Shown here piece after piece: positions 1 through 8,594 of a stretch of 64,000 nt of DNA. Each line of letters starts with the position of its first letter. The first letter of the stretch is position 1. A program made the position numbers and the translations under genes. The DNA is taken from contig NZ_CP014579.1 in NCBI RefSeq assembly GCF_001634365.1, forward strand, positions 2,666,001 through 2,730,000, in the 5' to 3' direction. The notes beneath the pieces were generated by a model that saw only the letters and a list, made by a program, of their open reading frames with translations, ran no database searches and was not told where the DNA came from. This DNA comes from Paraburkholderia phytofirmans OLGA172. Its GTDB lineage: Bacteria; Pseudomonadota; Gammaproteobacteria; Burkholderiales; Burkholderiaceae.

Positions 1-2
1 GT

Positions 3-698
3 CCCACCGCCGCCCGCAAGCCGGGCGCTATCGGCATCCGAGCGAAGCAGGCGCAAGATACGCGCGCCAAGATTCTCAAAGCGGCAATCAAGGTCTTCGC
101 AAAGCAAGGCTATGCAAGCGGCCGAGTCGAAAGTATTTCGAAGGCCGCGCGTTCGCACGACCGGATGATCTATTACTACTTCGGCAGCAAGGAACAGTTG
201 TTTGTCGAAGTCCTGGAGACGATCTACACGCAGTTCAACGAGGCCGAAAGCAGGCTCGATCTCGATCTGGACGATCCGCTGCATGGCCTCGAGCAGATGG
301 TCGAATTCGTCTGGCAGTACTACCTCGATCATCCCGAGTTCGTCACGCTGCTGTCGAGCGAGAATCTGCACCAGGGCAAGCACGCGAATAAATCGTCAAA
401 GCTGAAGGAGATTTCCGGCTATGCGATTTCGGTCGTGCAGAAGTTATTGGATGCGGGCAAGGCGCAAAACGTCTTTCGTACCGACGTCAAAGCGCGTGAC
501 GTGTACTTGATGATCGCGTCGCTCGGTTATTTCTATAACGCCAATCAGTACACACTGGGTGCGTTTCTCGGTGAATCGCTGATGGAAAAAGACGCACTCG
601 CGCATTGGTGCGAGGTCATCAAGGATACGGTGTTGCGCGCGGTGCGCTCGCAGTTGCCGGCTGAAACTGCCGTGATGAACGAGAGCAGGATTGCCTGA
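3..698 (+). CDS. TetR/AcrR-family transcriptional regulator (5' partial)
   Basis: The frame is open from the left window edge, so the true start lies outside; about 231 residues are visible. The N-terminal part reads as a TetR helix-turn-helix: ...ILKAAIKVFAKQGY, then a recognition helix region ending in the typical YYYFGSKEQLF. The C-terminal ligand/dimer domain (LMIASLGYFYNANQYTLGAFLG) resembles the TetR_C_7/NicS type. It would bind DNA as a dimer and usually represses a neighbouring catabolic or efflux gene. The pca genes to its right run convergently and carry their own LysR regulator, so its target is more likely to the left of the window. Family assignment is firm; the ligand is unknown. 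Confidence 0.85.
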   Translation, partial: PTAARKPGAIGIRAKQAQDTRAKILKAAIKVFAKQGYASGRVESISKAARSHDRMIYYYFGSKEQLFVEVLETIYTQFNEAESRLDLDLDDPLHGLEQMVEFVWQYYLDHPEFVTLLSSENLHQGKHANKSSKLKEISGYAISVVQKLLDAGKAQNVFRTDVKARDVYLMIASLGYFYNANQYTLGAFLGESLMEKDALAHWCEVIKDTVLRAVRSQLPAETAVMNESRIA

Positions 699-869
699 AG
701 CGGGGTTCGTCTGACGTACGCTTCAGGCTCCGCATCACGTTTTGCGCCGCATCATCGCGGCGAGAGGCAGAAGACGGGAGGCAAGGGGCAGGACCCGCGA
801 GACAGCGCGACGGCGCAGCACGCGGCGAGTGCCGGCGCGGCCACACGCCGCGCCAGTATTGCAGCGTCG

Positions 870-1265
870 TTACGGCTTTGCCGCGGCAGCGTCGTCTTCG
901 CGAAACAGTTTATCGGCCAGATGAAACGCCGAATTGGCTGCCGGCACGCCGCAATAGATCGCGGTTTGCAGCAGCACTTCCTTGATCTGCTCGCGCGTCA
1001 CGCCGTTGTTTTTCGCAGCGCGCAAATGCAACGCGAGTTCTTCGCTGCGATTGAGCGCGACCATCATGGCGATGGTCAGCAGGCTGCGCGTGTGACGCGG
1101 CAAACCTTCGCGCGTCCAGATTTCGCCCCACGCATAGCGGGTGATCAGATTCTGGAACTCGTCGGTCAACTCGGTGCGATTCGCGAGCGACCGGTCGACG
1201 TGCGCGCTGCCCAGCACCGCGCGGCGCACATCGAGTCCGGCTTCGTAACGGTCTTCATCGTTCAT
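870..1265 (-). CDS. pcaC: 4-carboxymuconolactone decarboxylase
   Basis: This 131-residue protein has the usual length for PcaC. It decarboxylates gamma-carboxymuconolactone to beta-ketoadipate enol-lactone in the protocatechuate branch of the beta-ketoadipate pathway. The small helical AhpD/CMD fold is recognisable from TREGLPRHTRSLLTIAMMVALNR and the following ELALHLRAAKNNGVTREQI and AIYCGVPAANSAFHLA segments. It is the last gene of pcaBDC: its ATG overlaps the pcaD stop in an ATGA junction (1262-1265), which suggests translational coupling. Family and context agree, so the call is strong. Confidence 0.95.
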   Translation of the reverse strand: MNDEDRYEAGLDVRRAVLGSAHVDRSLANRTELTDEFQNLITRYAWGEIWTREGLPRHTRSLLTIAMMVALNRSEELALHLRAAKNNGVTREQIKEVLLQTAIYCGVPAANSAFHLADKLFREDDAAAAKP

Positions 1266-2053
1266 TTCTGCTCCGCCAGGAAGTCGAGCACGGTCTTCGT
1301 GAAGGCCTCGGCTTTCTCGATGTTGGAAATATGCGAGGCATCCAGTTCGACATAGCGCGCGCCCGGAATCGCTTGCGCCAGTTCGCGGCCTTGCGCCGGC
1401 GTTGCGGCCAGATCGTGCGTACCGCTGATCACCAGCGCAGGCACCTTGATGCCGGGGGCTTCAGGGCGCAGATCGGTGGCGTCGATGGCGTCGCAATTGG
1501 ATGCGTAGCCCTCCTTGTCGGTATGCACGAACACGTCGCGGATCATGGCAAACACCACCGGTTCACGTTCGATAAAGTCGGCGGTGAACCAGCGCGGCAG
1601 AACCATGTCGGCCAGTGCGAGCATGCCTTCAGTGCGGGCTCGTGCGGCGCGCGGCACCCACACTTCCGGCGAACCGATGCGTGCTGCCGTATTGCACAGC
1701 ACGACGCGTTCGAGACGATCCGCGTGACGCGCGGCCAACGCGACGCCGGTGAGGCCGCCCATCGACAGACCGCAGAAATTCGCGCGCGCGATCTTCAGCG
1801 TGTCCAGCAGACCGAGCACGTCGCCGGTCAGTTGTTCTATCGTGTACGGACCTTTCGGCGCTTCCGAGTGACCATGACCGCGCGTGTCGTAGCGCAGCAC
1901 GCGGAAGTGTTTAGACAGCGCCGCGACTTGCGGCGTCCACATCGACAGATCACTGCCGAGCGAATTCGACAACACAATCCACGGCGCACTGCCGTGACGG
2001 TCACCGTCGATTCGATAATGAAGCTCGGTACCGTTGACTGCTGCGTAGGGCAT
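1262..2053 (-). CDS. pcaD: 3-oxoadipate enol-lactonase
   Basis: The enzyme hydrolyses beta-ketoadipate enol-lactone to beta-ketoadipate. The start MPYAAVNG at 2053 is chosen because AAGGAG sits just upstream and it falls 5 nt after the pcaB stop; the frame is open further upstream but only as an overlap with pcaB. The 263-residue alpha/beta hydrolase shows the nucleophile elbow GLSMGG with catalytic Ser, an HG region near YDTRGHGHSE, and a late acid-His pair (SGTHDLAATP, then DASHISNIEKA). Length is normal for PcaD. It lies between pcaB and pcaC and is coupled to pcaC by an ATGA overlap. Confidence 0.95.
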   Translation of the reverse strand: MPYAAVNGTELHYRIDGDRHGSAPWIVLSNSLGSDLSMWTPQVAALSKHFRVLRYDTRGHGHSEAPKGPYTIEQLTGDVLGLLDTLKIARANFCGLSMGGLTGVALAARHADRLERVVLCNTAARIGSPEVWVPRAARARTEGMLALADMVLPRWFTADFIEREPVVFAMIRDVFVHTDKEGYASNCDAIDATDLRPEAPGIKVPALVISGTHDLAATPAQGRELAQAIPGARYVELDASHISNIEKAEAFTKTVLDFLAEQK

Positions 2054-2058
2054 GCCGG

Positions 2059-3438
2059 TTACTCCTTGGAAGTGACGCGTTTGGCGCGCGTGTGATGAAG
2101 TGCCAGCGCGGCGTCCACATAAGCGTGCGCCTGGCCGACGTATTGAGCGGGATCGAGCAGTTGCGTGAGGCGCTCGAGCGAAAGATGTTCGGTCACGGCG
2201 GGGTCCGCCGAGAGCACGTCGAAGAGCGTCTTGCGCTCGGCGATCGCCGCTTTCGATGCGCGCTCGACGAGATGATGCGCATCGAGCCGGCCGATGCTGT
2301 CGCCGAGGGCGAGCATTACCGCTTCGCCGAGAATCAATCCGTGCGTGACGTCGAGATTGGCGGCAAGGCGCGGCACATTCACGTTGAGCCCCACAGCAAT
2401 CTGCTCGATGTTGGCGAGCGCGCCGCCTGCGAGGCGCGCGAGCTCCGGCAGCGCGTCCCACTCGGCTTGCCAGCCGCCAAGCGCGCGCTCGTGCTCCTGC
2501 ACCATGCCGGCAAACACCGTGGCCACCAGGCCCGGCGCGCGTGTCGCCGCCGTCAGCACCGCCGCGCAGCCGACCGGGTTGCGCTTGTGCGGCATCGTCG
2601 ACGAACCGCCCTTGCCTGCCGCGGCGGGCTCGGCCAGTTCGTCGATTTCGGTTTGCATCTGCAGGGAGATATCGCGCGCGATTTTGCCGAGCGTGCCGAT
2701 CAGCATGCCGAACAGTGCCGCAGTTTCGGCGATGCGATCGCGCTGCGTGTGCCACGGCAAGGTGGGCACGGCGAGCTTGAGTTCTTGAGCCAGCGATTGC
2801 GTGACTTGTGGCGCCGCGTCGCGCAGGCTCGCCAGCGTGCCCGCCGCGCCGCCGAATTGCAGCACCAGCACACGCGCACGCAACGCATCGAGCCGCTCGC
2901 GATGACGCAGCAACGCGTCGAGCCATTGCGCGAATTTCAGGCCGAGCGTGATGGGCAGCGCCTGCTGCAACCAGGTGCGGCCGATCATTGGCGTCGTGCG
3001 ATGAGTGGCCGCGAGTTTCGCCAGTGCATCGCACGTGGTTTGCAAGCCGCTGTCGAGCAGATCGAAGGTGTCGCGCAATTGCAGCACCGTCGCCGTATCG
3101 ATGATGTCCTGGCTCGTCGCGCCCCAATGGACGTACTTCGACGCTTCCGCATCCGCCGCCTTGACGCGCGCGGTGAGTTGTTTGACGAGGGGAATCGCGA
3201 GGTTGCCGCCGAGCGCCGCGTCGCGCGCAAGTGCGTCGGCGTCGAGTTGATCGGCCTGACAGGCGCCCTCGATCGCGGCCACGGCGCTGTGCGGAATCAC
3301 GTTATACGCAGCCGAAGCGCGCGCAAGCGCTGCTTCGACATCGAGCATCCGTTGCAGCGTGGCACGCGGCGCCCAGACATCGTTCATCGGCTGCGTGCCG
3401 CAAAGAAGGCCAGTCAGACGGGCGCTGGAGTCGAGCAT
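2059..3438 (-). CDS. pcaB: 3-carboxy-cis,cis-muconate cycloisomerase
   Basis: PcaB cyclises beta-carboxy-cis,cis-muconate to gamma-carboxymuconolactone. The 459-residue protein belongs to the fumarase/aspartase superfamily: it shows the signature GSSTMPHKRNPVGC (about residues 277-290), the KYVHWGATSQDIIDTA segment, and a C-terminal domain typical of bacterial PcaB. It leads the pcaB-pcaD-pcaC set. It is separated from pcaJ upstream by about 400 bp without a gene, so it may have its own promoter or be read through from pcaIJ. The start MLDSSARLTG matches the usual PcaB N-terminus. Confidence 0.95.
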   Translation of the reverse strand: MLDSSARLTGLLCGTQPMNDVWAPRATLQRMLDVEAALARASAAYNVIPHSAVAAIEGACQADQLDADALARDAALGGNLAIPLVKQLTARVKAADAEASKYVHWGATSQDIIDTATVLQLRDTFDLLDSGLQTTCDALAKLAATHRTTPMIGRTWLQQALPITLGLKFAQWLDALLRHRERLDALRARVLVLQFGGAAGTLASLRDAAPQVTQSLAQELKLAVPTLPWHTQRDRIAETAALFGMLIGTLGKIARDISLQMQTEIDELAEPAAAGKGGSSTMPHKRNPVGCAAVLTAATRAPGLVATVFAGMVQEHERALGGWQAEWDALPELARLAGGALANIEQIAVGLNVNVPRLAANLDVTHGLILGEAVMLALGDSIGRLDAHHLVERASKAAIAERKTLFDVLSADPAVTEHLSLERLTQLLDPAQYVGQAHAYVDAALALHHTRAKRVTSKE

Positions 3439-3837
3439 GATGGCGTCGATGAGAGGAAATCGAAAGTGAAGGTTTCGCCGGGGCTATCTGGATGCGCTGC
3501 GAGGCGCGCCCCCAGGCGCTGTCTATCGAGAGCGTACCGCACCCGGCGTCGCCGCGCATTGAGTACCGAATATCGCCGCGACGGCGGGGCAGGATGCGTC
3601 GTGCGCCGAACATCGCCGCGACAGCGGGCCGGACGTGTCGTATGTGCCGTATACGCTGGATGTGCCCTATATGCGGTATGCGCCGTGATGCCGGATGACG
3701 TGCAGGAAGCGGGCCTCATGCGCGTTCCGGACAATGCGGCGGGATGCTGGCGCGGCGTGCACGGTTTCGCTTGCCTCGCCAGCGTTTCGGCTTCTCTGCG
3801 AGGCAAACGCGAAGACGCCTGCCGCGTTCGCCTGGGC
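3439..3837. other. Non-coding gap inside the pca cluster, with repeats and a hairpin
   Basis: No convincing gene is seen in these 399 bp between pcaJ and pcaB. The stretch holds short degenerate direct repeats: ATCGCCGCGAC occurs twice near 3570 and 3610, and TATGTGCCGTATACGC-like units recur around 3640-3690. Next to the pcaJ stop lies an inverted repeat with 9-bp arms (TTGCCTCGC at 3771-3779, GCGAGGCAA at 3798-3806). There is no U-tract on the minus strand, so the hairpin looks more like an mRNA-processing or stabilising element than a terminator. Confidence 0.5.
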
Positions 3838-4497
3838 TCAGGCCGCGCGAGCCGCCTGAGTGCCGTCGATCAGCGGCACGCCGGTCAGTTTGTGCAGCGC
3901 ATCGAAGTCGATGTCCGAGAAGATCTCGCGCACGACGAGGCCCTGGTCGGTGACGTCGATCATCGCCAGATCCGTATAGATGCGGTTGACGCAATTCACG
4001 CCCGTGACCGGGTACGTGCATTCCGCCGCGATCTTGCTTTCGCCCTGCTTGGTCAGGTGCTCCATCATCACGTAGACCTGCTTCGCGCCGATGGCGAGAT
4101 CCATGGCGCCGCCGACTGCCGGAATCGCGTCGGGCGCGCCGGTGTGCCAGTTCGCCAGATCGCCTTTCGCCGACACCTGGAACGCGCCGAGCACGCAGAA
4201 ATCCAGATGGCCGCCGCGCATCATCGCGAACGAATCTGCGTGATGGAAGTAGGCGCCGCCCGTGAGCAGCGTGACGTGCTGCTTGCCGGCGTTGATCAGT
4301 TCGTCGTCTTCCTCACCCTTTGCGGGCGCCGGGCCCATGCCGAGCAAGCCGTTTTCGCTATGCAGGAAGATTTCCTTGTCGGCAGCGAGGTGGTTGGCCA
4401 CCAGCGTGGGCACGCCGATGCCGAGGTTCACGAAAGCGCCTTCAGGGATATCCTGGGCAACGCGCTTGGCCATTTCATCGCGGGTCAGTTTTTTCAT
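3838..4497 (-). CDS. pcaJ: 3-oxoadipate CoA-transferase, beta subunit
   Basis: PcaJ is the beta subunit of succinyl-CoA:3-oxoadipate CoA-transferase, which activates beta-ketoadipate for thiolysis. The 219-residue protein carries the catalytic SENGLLGMGP motif, whose Glu forms the CoA thioester intermediate. The start MKKLTRDEMA at 4497 is preferred over an upstream in-frame alternative because GAGGAG lies correctly before it. It follows pcaI with a 10-nt gap, and the two subunits are expected to be made together. The paralogous acetoacetate transferase (scoB) is possible from sequence alone; the neighbouring pcaBDC genes favour pcaJ. Confidence 0.93.
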   Translation of the reverse strand: MKKLTRDEMAKRVAQDIPEGAFVNLGIGVPTLVANHLAADKEIFLHSENGLLGMGPAPAKGEEDDELINAGKQHVTLLTGGAYFHHADSFAMMRGGHLDFCVLGAFQVSAKGDLANWHTGAPDAIPAVGGAMDLAIGAKQVYVMMEHLTKQGESKIAAECTYPVTGVNCVNRIYTDLAMIDVTDQGLVVREIFSDIDFDALHKLTGVPLIDGTQAARAA

Positions 4498-4507
4498 GTC
4501 GGTCTCC

Positions 4508-5212
4508 TCAGGCGGCGGTCGCGGATGCAAGCTCGGCTTGGTGCACGGCTTGCGGCACTTCGATCACGCGTTGCACGAAGATGCCAGGCGTGACGATATT
4601 TTCCGGATCGAGCTCACCGAGCGGCACCACTTTCGACACCTGCACGATGGCCGTTTTCGCCGCGCTTGCCATGATCGGCCCGAAGTTGCGCGCGGTCTTG
4701 CGATAGACCAGATTGCCCCAACGGTCGCCCTTGAATGCCTTGATCAGCGCGAAGTCCGCATGCAGCGGCGACTCCAGCACGTAATGCCTGCCGTCGATCA
4801 GACGGGTTTCCTTGCCTTCCGCGAGCTTGGTGCCATAGCCAGTAGGCGTGAAGAACCCGCCGATGCCTGCGCCCGCGGCGCGAATGCGTTCCGCGAGGTT
4901 GCCTTGGGGCACCAGTTCGAGTTCGATTTCGCCGGCGCGATAGAGCGCGTCGAACACATACGAATCGCTTTGGCGCGGGAACGAGCAGATGATCTTGCGC
5001 ACGCGTTTGGCTTTGAGCAGCGCCGCGAGGCCGATATCGCCGTTACCGGCATTGTTGTTGACGATGGTGAGTTCGCGCGCGCCTTGTTCGATGAGCGCGT
5101 CGATCAGCTCGGACGGCATGCCGGCCGTGCCGAAGCCGCCGATCATGACAGTCGCACCGTCGTGGACATCGGCGACCGCCGATTGAAGTGACTCGAAAAT
5201 CTTGTTGATCAT
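4508..5212 (-). CDS. pcaI: 3-oxoadipate CoA-transferase, alpha subunit
   Basis: This is the alpha subunit partner of PcaJ, 234 residues and full length. The CoA-transferase family I glycine-rich segment is visible near the N-terminus (GATVMIGGFGTAGMPSELI), followed by NNNAGNGDIGLAALL and the GGFFTPTGYGT segment. It is the first gene of the pca transcript, facing a divergent LysR regulator across about 420 bp that contain several inverted repeats. Induction by a pathway intermediate through that regulator is likely but inferred from the layout. Confidence 0.93.
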   Translation of the reverse strand: MINKIFESLQSAVADVHDGATVMIGGFGTAGMPSELIDALIEQGARELTIVNNNAGNGDIGLAALLKAKRVRKIICSFPRQSDSYVFDALYRAGEIELELVPQGNLAERIRAAGAGIGGFFTPTGYGTKLAEGKETRLIDGRHYVLESPLHADFALIKAFKGDRWGNLVYRKTARNFGPIMASAAKTAIVQVSKVVPLGELDPENIVTPGIFVQRVIEVPQAVHQAELASATAA

Positions 5213-5360
5213 GTCGAATTTCCTTTTGCGGCGCTGCGTGCCGCTGGGCTTGTTGCCTTGGCAGGCATAGGCTTGTGCGGGACGGTCTCCGGGCCTGGGC
5301 TGGCGGCGGCTCGCCGGATGGAGATGCGGGCTGGCGCCGTTGGTTTGTTCGCGGTCGATT

Positions 5361-5377
5361 TGTTCTATATGTGAACA
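5361..5377. promoter_or_regulatory. Inverted repeat in the pcaI/lysR divergent promoter (TGTTC-N7-GAACA)
   Basis: TGTTC at 5361-5365 and GAACA at 5373-5377 form a clean dyad. On the minus strand the spacer supplies a TATAGA-like -10 box for pcaI, so a bound protein would directly touch that promoter. The site sits about 150 bp upstream of the pcaI start. It is a candidate operator only; the bound regulator is not known. Confidence 0.45.
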
Positions 5378-5384
5378 CGGATTC

Positions 5385-5396
5385 GGTTAGCGAACC
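5385..5396. promoter_or_regulatory. Second inverted repeat between pcaI and lysR (GGTT-N4-AACC)
   Basis: GGTT (5385-5388) and AACC (5393-5396) form a dyad 7 bp from the neighbouring TGTTC/GAACA dyad. LysR-type regulators often use two adjacent half-site pairs, and this arrangement would fit. The remaining part of the 420-bp region (5213-5635) shows another short dyad, CTATC-GA-GATAG, at 5585-5596 about 40 bp before the lysR start, a plausible autoregulatory site. Confidence 0.4.
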
Positions 5397-5635
5397 ACTC
5401 AGCGATTATGGTTGCCCTCCGGGCGGGTTGTCAAGGCTGGAGATTCCCCTTAATCATAGGTTTTTTGCCTGCCCGGCGGGGGGTCGTTGCTGTACGAGTG
5501 CCTGGCTTTTGGCGGCTTTCCCTGAATTGTTTGCCTGCGCGGCGAAAAAACCACTATCCCAAATCAAAATAACTAAACTACCCTCTATCGAGATAGCAAA
5601 TACCCAAACCCCAAGCGCCGCAGGCAACAACCAGC

Positions 5636-6565
5636 ATGTCCGACACAACCCTGGATCTAAACCTGATCCCCTACCTGGTAGCGATGGAAGACACCCGCAA
5701 CGTGAGCCGCGCAGCGGAACAACTCGGCGTCAGCCAACCCCGCGTCAGCACCGCGCTAGGCCGCCTGCGGGAATACTTCGACGATCCGCTCTTCGTGCGG
5801 ACATCGAAAGGCATGGAGCCCACGCCGCGCGCGCTCGCCATCCTCCCCGCCGCCCGCGACGCGCTTCTGCGTATCGAGAAAGGCATGCTCGACGTGCAGG
5901 ACTTCGATCCGGCCACGAGCACTCATACCTTCTCCATCGCCCTCTCCGACGTCGGCGAAATCGTCTTCCTGCCACGGCTCCTGCAACTCTTCGCCGAACG
6001 CGCGCCCAATGCGAATCTGCGCTCGGTGTCGCTCTCGCCCTCGCAGGTGGAACGCGGACTCGAATCGGGGGACGTCGACCTCGCCGTGGGTTATTTTCCC
6101 GATCTGTCGGGCAACAACTTCTTCCAGCAACGGCTCTTCACCCATCGGTTCATCTGCCTGATGCGCACGGGGCATCCCCTGTCGAAGGCGCCCCTCACGC
6201 TGCCCCAGTACGTGGCGTCGGGCCACGCAGTCGTGCGTGCCGAAGGACGCAGCCAGGAAATCCTCGAACATTACCTGGAAAAGAAACGTATCAAGCGCCG
6301 CGCCGTACTCGAAACGCCGCACTTCATGAGCCTGCCGTTCATCCTCGCGCGCACCGATCTGCTCGCGACAGTGCCGCACGCCATCGGCTTCGCGTACGTG
6401 TCGGAACATGCATCGATCACGCTGGTCGAGCCGCCGCTGCCATTGCCGCGCTTCGATCTGCGGCAGCACTGGCATCGCAAGTTTCATAACGATCCGCGGG
6501 CGAGCTGGCTGCGCAGTATCGTCGCCGAGCTCTTCAACGACGAGATGGACGAGTGGCCAAAGTGA
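5636..6565 (+). CDS. LysR-family transcriptional regulator, divergent from pcaIJ
   Basis: This 309-residue LysR regulator has the N-terminal winged helix-turn-helix (residues about 10-65, NVSRAAEQLGVSQPRVSTALGRLREYFDDPLFVRT) followed by a periplasmic-binding-protein-like effector domain. The DDPLFVRTSKGMEPTPRA segment places it in the NahR/NodD/LinR-like LysR subgroup, whose members respond to aromatic compounds. It is transcribed away from pcaI across a shared 420-bp region with dyads, so control of the pca genes is the simplest inference. It need not be orthologous to the Agrobacterium PcaQ. Confidence 0.85.
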   Translation: MSDTTLDLNLIPYLVAMEDTRNVSRAAEQLGVSQPRVSTALGRLREYFDDPLFVRTSKGMEPTPRALAILPAARDALLRIEKGMLDVQDFDPATSTHTFSIALSDVGEIVFLPRLLQLFAERAPNANLRSVSLSPSQVERGLESGDVDLAVGYFPDLSGNNFFQQRLFTHRFICLMRTGHPLSKAPLTLPQYVASGHAVVRAEGRSQEILEHYLEKKRIKRRAVLETPHFMSLPFILARTDLLATVPHAIGFAYVSEHASITLVEPPLPLPRFDLRQHWHRKFHNDPRASWLRSIVAELFNDEMDEWPK

Positions 6566-6688
6566 GCTCGCACCCCGCCCGCGAAAGGGACATCGGCACG
6601 ATGCGACGCAAAACATGGAACAATGGCCGCACTCATTGAACCCGCGCGCTCCGTCCAGCGTCGACGCGCGATCCCAGAGGAGCGACGG

Positions 6689-7327
6689 ATGGCCAGCAGC
6701 AAACCCAAGAAAATCAAACCCGCGGCCGCGGTAGGCCGCCCCAGCCGCGAGGAAGCCGAAGCAGCCGTACGCGTGCTGCTGCGTTGGGCCGGCGACGATC
6801 CCGAGCGCGAAGGCCTGATCGATACGCCAGCGCGCGTGGTGCGCTCCTATGAGGAGTTCTACGCGGGTTATCAGGTCGATCCGCGCGAGATCCTCGCCCG
6901 CACCTTCTCCGAGGTGGACGGCTACGACGAAATGATCGTGCTGAAAGATATCCGCTTCGAAAGCTATTGCGAACACCACATGGTGCCGATCATCGGGCGG
7001 GCGCACGTCGCGTATCTCCCTGGGCATCGGGTGGTCGGCATTTCGAAGCTGGCGCGACTCGTCGATGCATTCGCCAAGCGTCTGCAGATCCAGGAAAAGA
7101 TGACCGTGCAAATCGCCGATACGTTGAACGACGTGCTGCAACCAGAGGGCGTCGGCGTGATTCTCGAAGCGGCGCATCAATGCATGTCCACACGGGGCGT
7201 GCACAAGGCCGGTGTCACGATGGTCACCTCGCGCATGCTGGGCACGTTCCGTACCGATCCGTCGACGCGCCGCGAGTTTTTGTCGATCGTGGGCAATCCT
7301 GGTGTAGTGGCGGTCGCCAATACCTGA
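6689..7327 (+). CDS. folE: GTP cyclohydrolase I
   Basis: FolE converts GTP to 7,8-dihydroneopterin triphosphate, the first step of folate biosynthesis. The start MASSKPKK is chosen because GAGGAG lies just upstream; an upstream ATG at 6623 lacks a ribosome site. The 212-residue protein carries the zinc ligands expected for type I enzymes: Cys94 and His97 in CEHHMVPI, and Cys165 in [11 protein letters not shown]. The [20 protein letters not shown] segment is also typical. It is cytoplasmic and forms decamers in characterised members. It has no operon partner here. Confidence 0.95.
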   Translation: MASSKPKKIKPAAAVGRPSREEAEAAVRVLLRWAGDDPEREGLIDTPARVVRSYEEFYAGYQVDPREILARTFSEVDGYDEMIVLKDIRFESYCEHHMVPIIGRAHVAYLPGHRVVGISKLARLVDAFAKRLQIQEKMTVQIADTLNDVLQPEGVGVILEAAHQCMSTRGVHKAGVTMVTSRMLGTFRTDPSTRREFLSIVGNPGVVAVANT

Positions 7328-7467
7328 ATCGCGATCCGGTCGCGCCGCGCTGACCGGTTCCCGCAACACGGCAGCGGCCAACGCGAAGTCCGCCTGCAAT
7401 CGACTTGCTGACGACAACCGTGCTGCCGACCCCGTCATCGCCAGCGCGCAAAACAGGAGTTCTGCAA

Positions 7468-8526
7468 TTGGTAGAGTTTCCGTCGTCGGCGGTTTCAACC
7501 TGGGGCGGCGCGTTCGTCTTCGTCAACGTCCTGTTGACGCGCCTCGGCGTGCCGATTCCTGCGGTCCCCGTGCTGCTCTTCGCGGGCTCCGCGATTGCCG
7601 CCGGCACCCTGTCTTTCTGGCCGATCCTGTTCGCCGCCGTACTCGGCGCGCTCATCGGCGACGGCACATGGTTCGCCGCCGGCCGCATCTACGGACGCAA
7701 ATTGATCGCCGCCTTGAGCCGGATCTCCCCGGCGGTCGATTCCAGGGTCGACATGGCTCGCTCGCTATTCGAGCGCTTCGGCGTGCCGCTCGTGTCGATC
7801 TCGAAGTTCGTCCCTGGACTCGGACTCATCACGCCGCCGCTCATGGGCACGACCGCCGTGGATAGCCGCATCTACGCGGTGTGGGACCTTGCCGGCGCGC
7901 TGGCGTGGGCCACCTTCTGGCTACTCGGCGGCGCCGCGGCGGAACGGCAATTGCATATGCTGCTCGCCTTCGTCAGAGCGCGCGGCGGCACGGTGATCGA
8001 CATCCTGCTGGCCGCCGCGTTGACCTATCTGCTGTACCGCCTGCTGCAGCGACGCCGCGAACGGCGCCGTTGCGCCGACGCCGCCGGCGCGAGCGCGTCG
8101 CAAGCGACGCCCGGCGGATGGCGCCACATCACGCCCCCCAAGGTCCTGGATGCCCGCCCACCCGCATCGGCCAGTGAAGCGCTGTGCCCTTTTCCCGGCG
8201 TGCTGACGCTCGACCCGCACTCGCCTGAACAGGTCGACAGTGCGCTGCTCGCCTACGACATGGTGATTTACTGCATTTGCCCGGACAGCGCGACCGCCGT
8301 GGAGATCACGCAACGGATGCGCCAGAACGGCTACACGCGAATTCGCGCGCTGAGGGGCGGCCTCGACGCCTGGCAAAAGCGCGGGTTTGCGGTCGAACCT
8401 CTCTCGCCGACGGACGAATCGACCACCGCCAAACGCACGCCGGAGACTTACGGCGAAGCAAGCGGCGCGGTGACGCTGCGCGGGTTCGCCCCTCGGCGCA
8501 GAAAAAGCGCCTGGGCAAGTCCCTGA
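7468..8526 (+). CDS. DedA-family membrane protein fused to a rhodanese domain
   Basis: A TTG start at 7468 is supported by AGGAG 9 nt upstream; the frame is open further up but shows no other ribosome site. The first ~200 residues form a DedA/SNARE-associated (VTT) domain with several membrane helices, including the SKFVPGLGLITPPLMG segment that follows the F.RFGVPLV motif. After a basic linker, residues ~250-330 form a rhodanese domain with candidate catalytic cysteines in YCICPDSATA and the typical end RALRGGLDAWQKRGFAVEPL. DedA proteins act in polyprenyl-phosphate or lipid recycling; the rhodanese part suggests sulfur or redox coupling. The combined function is unknown. Confidence 0.8.
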   Translation: MVEFPSSAVSTWGGAFVFVNVLLTRLGVPIPAVPVLLFAGSAIAAGTLSFWPILFAAVLGALIGDGTWFAAGRIYGRKLIAALSRISPAVDSRVDMARSLFERFGVPLVSISKFVPGLGLITPPLMGTTAVDSRIYAVWDLAGALAWATFWLLGGAAAERQLHMLLAFVRARGGTVIDILLAAALTYLLYRLLQRRRERRRCADAAGASASQATPGGWRHITPPKVLDARPPASASEALCPFPGVLTLDPHSPEQVDSALLAYDMVIYCICPDSATAVEITQRMRQNGYTRIRALRGGLDAWQKRGFAVEPLSPTDESTTAKRTPETYGEASGAVTLRGFAPRRRKSAWASP

Positions 8527-8594
8527 GTAACCACTCGGCCTGGTGCCGGTTGGCAGCGGCCAGCAGATCAAGCGCATTCGCACCTTCCGCCGTA

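Noticed and set aside
2092..4593. An 833-codon plus-strand open frame opposite pcaB, pcaJ and the gap
   Set aside because: It is antisense to well-supported pca genes, has Arg/His-rich composition typical of GC-rich antisense frames and no recognisable domain.
5756..7498. A 580-codon minus-strand frame opposite lysR and folE
   Set aside because: No motifs, no ribosome site, and it lies opposite two clear genes.
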